64,000 nucleotides of DNA from Arthrobacter sp. ISL-72 (GTDB lineage: Bacteria; Actinomycetota; Actinomycetes; Actinomycetales; Micrococcaceae), in NCBI RefSeq assembly GCF_018613755.1, contig NZ_JAGGPP010000014.1, positions 55,708 through 119,707 of the forward strand, given 5' to 3'. The position numbers and the translations under genes are program-made. A model generated the notes under the pieces. That model was given only the letters and a program-made list of their open reading frames with translations. It did no database searches and was not told the DNA's origin. Position 1 is the first letter of the stretch; each line of letters opens with the position of its first letter. Positions 63,373 through 64,000 of this stretch are shown piece after piece.

Positions 63373-64000
63373 ATGAATGACGTAGCAACGGCGCTGGGCA
63401 GGCTTTCGGAGCTTGCGATTGAGGTCCCTTCGTGGGCGTATGGCAACTCGGGCACCCGGTTCAGGGTGTTTGGCACGCCGGGCACTCCGCGGACGGTGCA
63501 GGAGAAGCTGGCGGACGCGGCCAAGGTCCATGAGCTCACGGGCCTGGCGCCGACGGTGGCGCTGCATATTCCGTGGGACAAGGTCGATGACTACGCCGTG
63601 TTGCGGGAGTACGCGGCGGGGTTGGGCGTGGGGTTGGGGACAATCAACTCGAACACGTTCCAGGATGACGAGTACAAGTTCGGGTCCCTGACCTCGTCCA
63701 ACGAGTCGGTCCGGCGCCGGGCGGTTGATCATCACCTGGACTGCATCGGGATCATGCACGCCACGGGATCCAAGGATCTGAAGATCTGGCTCGCGGACGG
63801 CACGAACTACCCGGGCCAGGACGATATGCGGGGACGCCAGGACCGCCTGGCCGAGTCGCTGCAGGAGATCTACGCCGCCCTGGGCGGGGACCAGCGCCTG
63901 GTGCTGGAGTACAAGTTCTTCGAACCGGCTTTCTACCACACTGATGTTCCGGACTGGGGCACTTCCTATGCGCAGACGCTGGCCCTGGGCGAGAAGGCAT
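63373..64000 (+). CDS. rhaI: L-rhamnose isomerase, 3' end outside window
   Basis: Isomerises L-rhamnose to L-rhamnulose; actinobacterial/Pseudomonas stutzeri-type xylose-isomerase-like TIM barrel. The first 209 residues are present: MNDVATALGRLSELAIEVPS, ALHIPWDKVDDY, IMHATGSKDLKIWLADGTNYPGQDD (in part) and LEYKFFEPAFYHTDVPDWGTS with probable metal ligands Glu, His and Asp. The ATG at 63373 is placed where homology begins; a GGAAAG lies upstream. The remaining pathway genes lie to the right. Confidence 0.92.
   Translation, partial: MNDVATALGRLSELAIEVPSWAYGNSGTRFRVFGTPGTPRTVQEKLADAAKVHELTGLAPTVALHIPWDKVDDYAVLREYAAGLGVGLGTINSNTFQDDEYKFGSLTSSNESVRRRAVDHHLDCIGIMHATGSKDLKIWLADGTNYPGQDDMRGRQDRLAESLQEIYAALGGDQRLVLEYKFFEPAFYHTDVPDWGTSYAQTLALGEKA

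Overview
The window comes from a high-GC actinobacterium, most consistent with Arthrobacter/Pseudarthrobacter (Micrococcaceae). The reasons are the strong G/C third-position bias, many GTG starts and probable leaderless starts, a TopA with a lysine-rich tail, an ECF42 sigma factor paired with a DGPF protein, a DUF222/HNH protein, and several sugar ABC systems with LacI regulators. No tRNA, rRNA, CRISPR array, phage or transposase was seen. This identification rests on gene content only.

Bases 1-26 kb are mostly housekeeping: a helicase cut by the left edge, a GNAT acetyltransferase, tRNA hydroxylase TrhO, four tandem paralogous lipoproteins behind a NYN-domain nuclease, a methyltransferase overlapping an MFS exporter tail to tail, TopA, an SseB-like protein, Ppx/GppA with a TIM-barrel isomerase, the DGPF/ECF42 pair, ProC, a Trk potassium uptake pair, AcuC and an ArsR regulator. 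Between the ECF42 gene and proC lie two tandem, diverged copies of what look like minus-strand small RNAs.

Bases 24.5-37.4 kb hold catabolic genes with readable operators: lldD and its FadR-type regulator (two TGGT-N3-ACCA palindromes), a GH3 beta-glucosidase and MFS transporter facing a TetR regulator (one 27-bp palindrome), and a LacI regulator facing an operon that looks like an oxidative uronate pathway (Gfo/Idh/MocA protein, uronate-dehydrogenase-like SDR, enolase-superfamily enzyme, KdgD). A short unknown protein and a SulP transporter fused to a beta-carbonic anhydrase follow.

Bases 40.9-64 kb are carbohydrate accessory DNA. One module has an esterase-like hydrolase, a Gfo/Idh/MocA-DUF6807 fusion and an M24-fold protein lacking metal ligands, translationally coupled and divergent from a sugar ABC importer. 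A second has a GH42 beta-galactosidase, ABC importer, YesL-like protein, a frameshifted MFS gene, a second Gfo-DUF6807 fusion, a second LacI regulator and the start of an L-rhamnose operon (rhaM, rhaI). Two operator families, GAAA-NCGN-TTTC and TGWAWCGWTTCA, tie these promoters together, and two promoters carry one of each. With the uronate operon this suggests use of pectin or rhamnogalacturonan fragments.

A 63-bp palindromic repeat occurs five times, always between two convergent genes; one copy supplies the last codons and stop of the frameshifted MFS gene.
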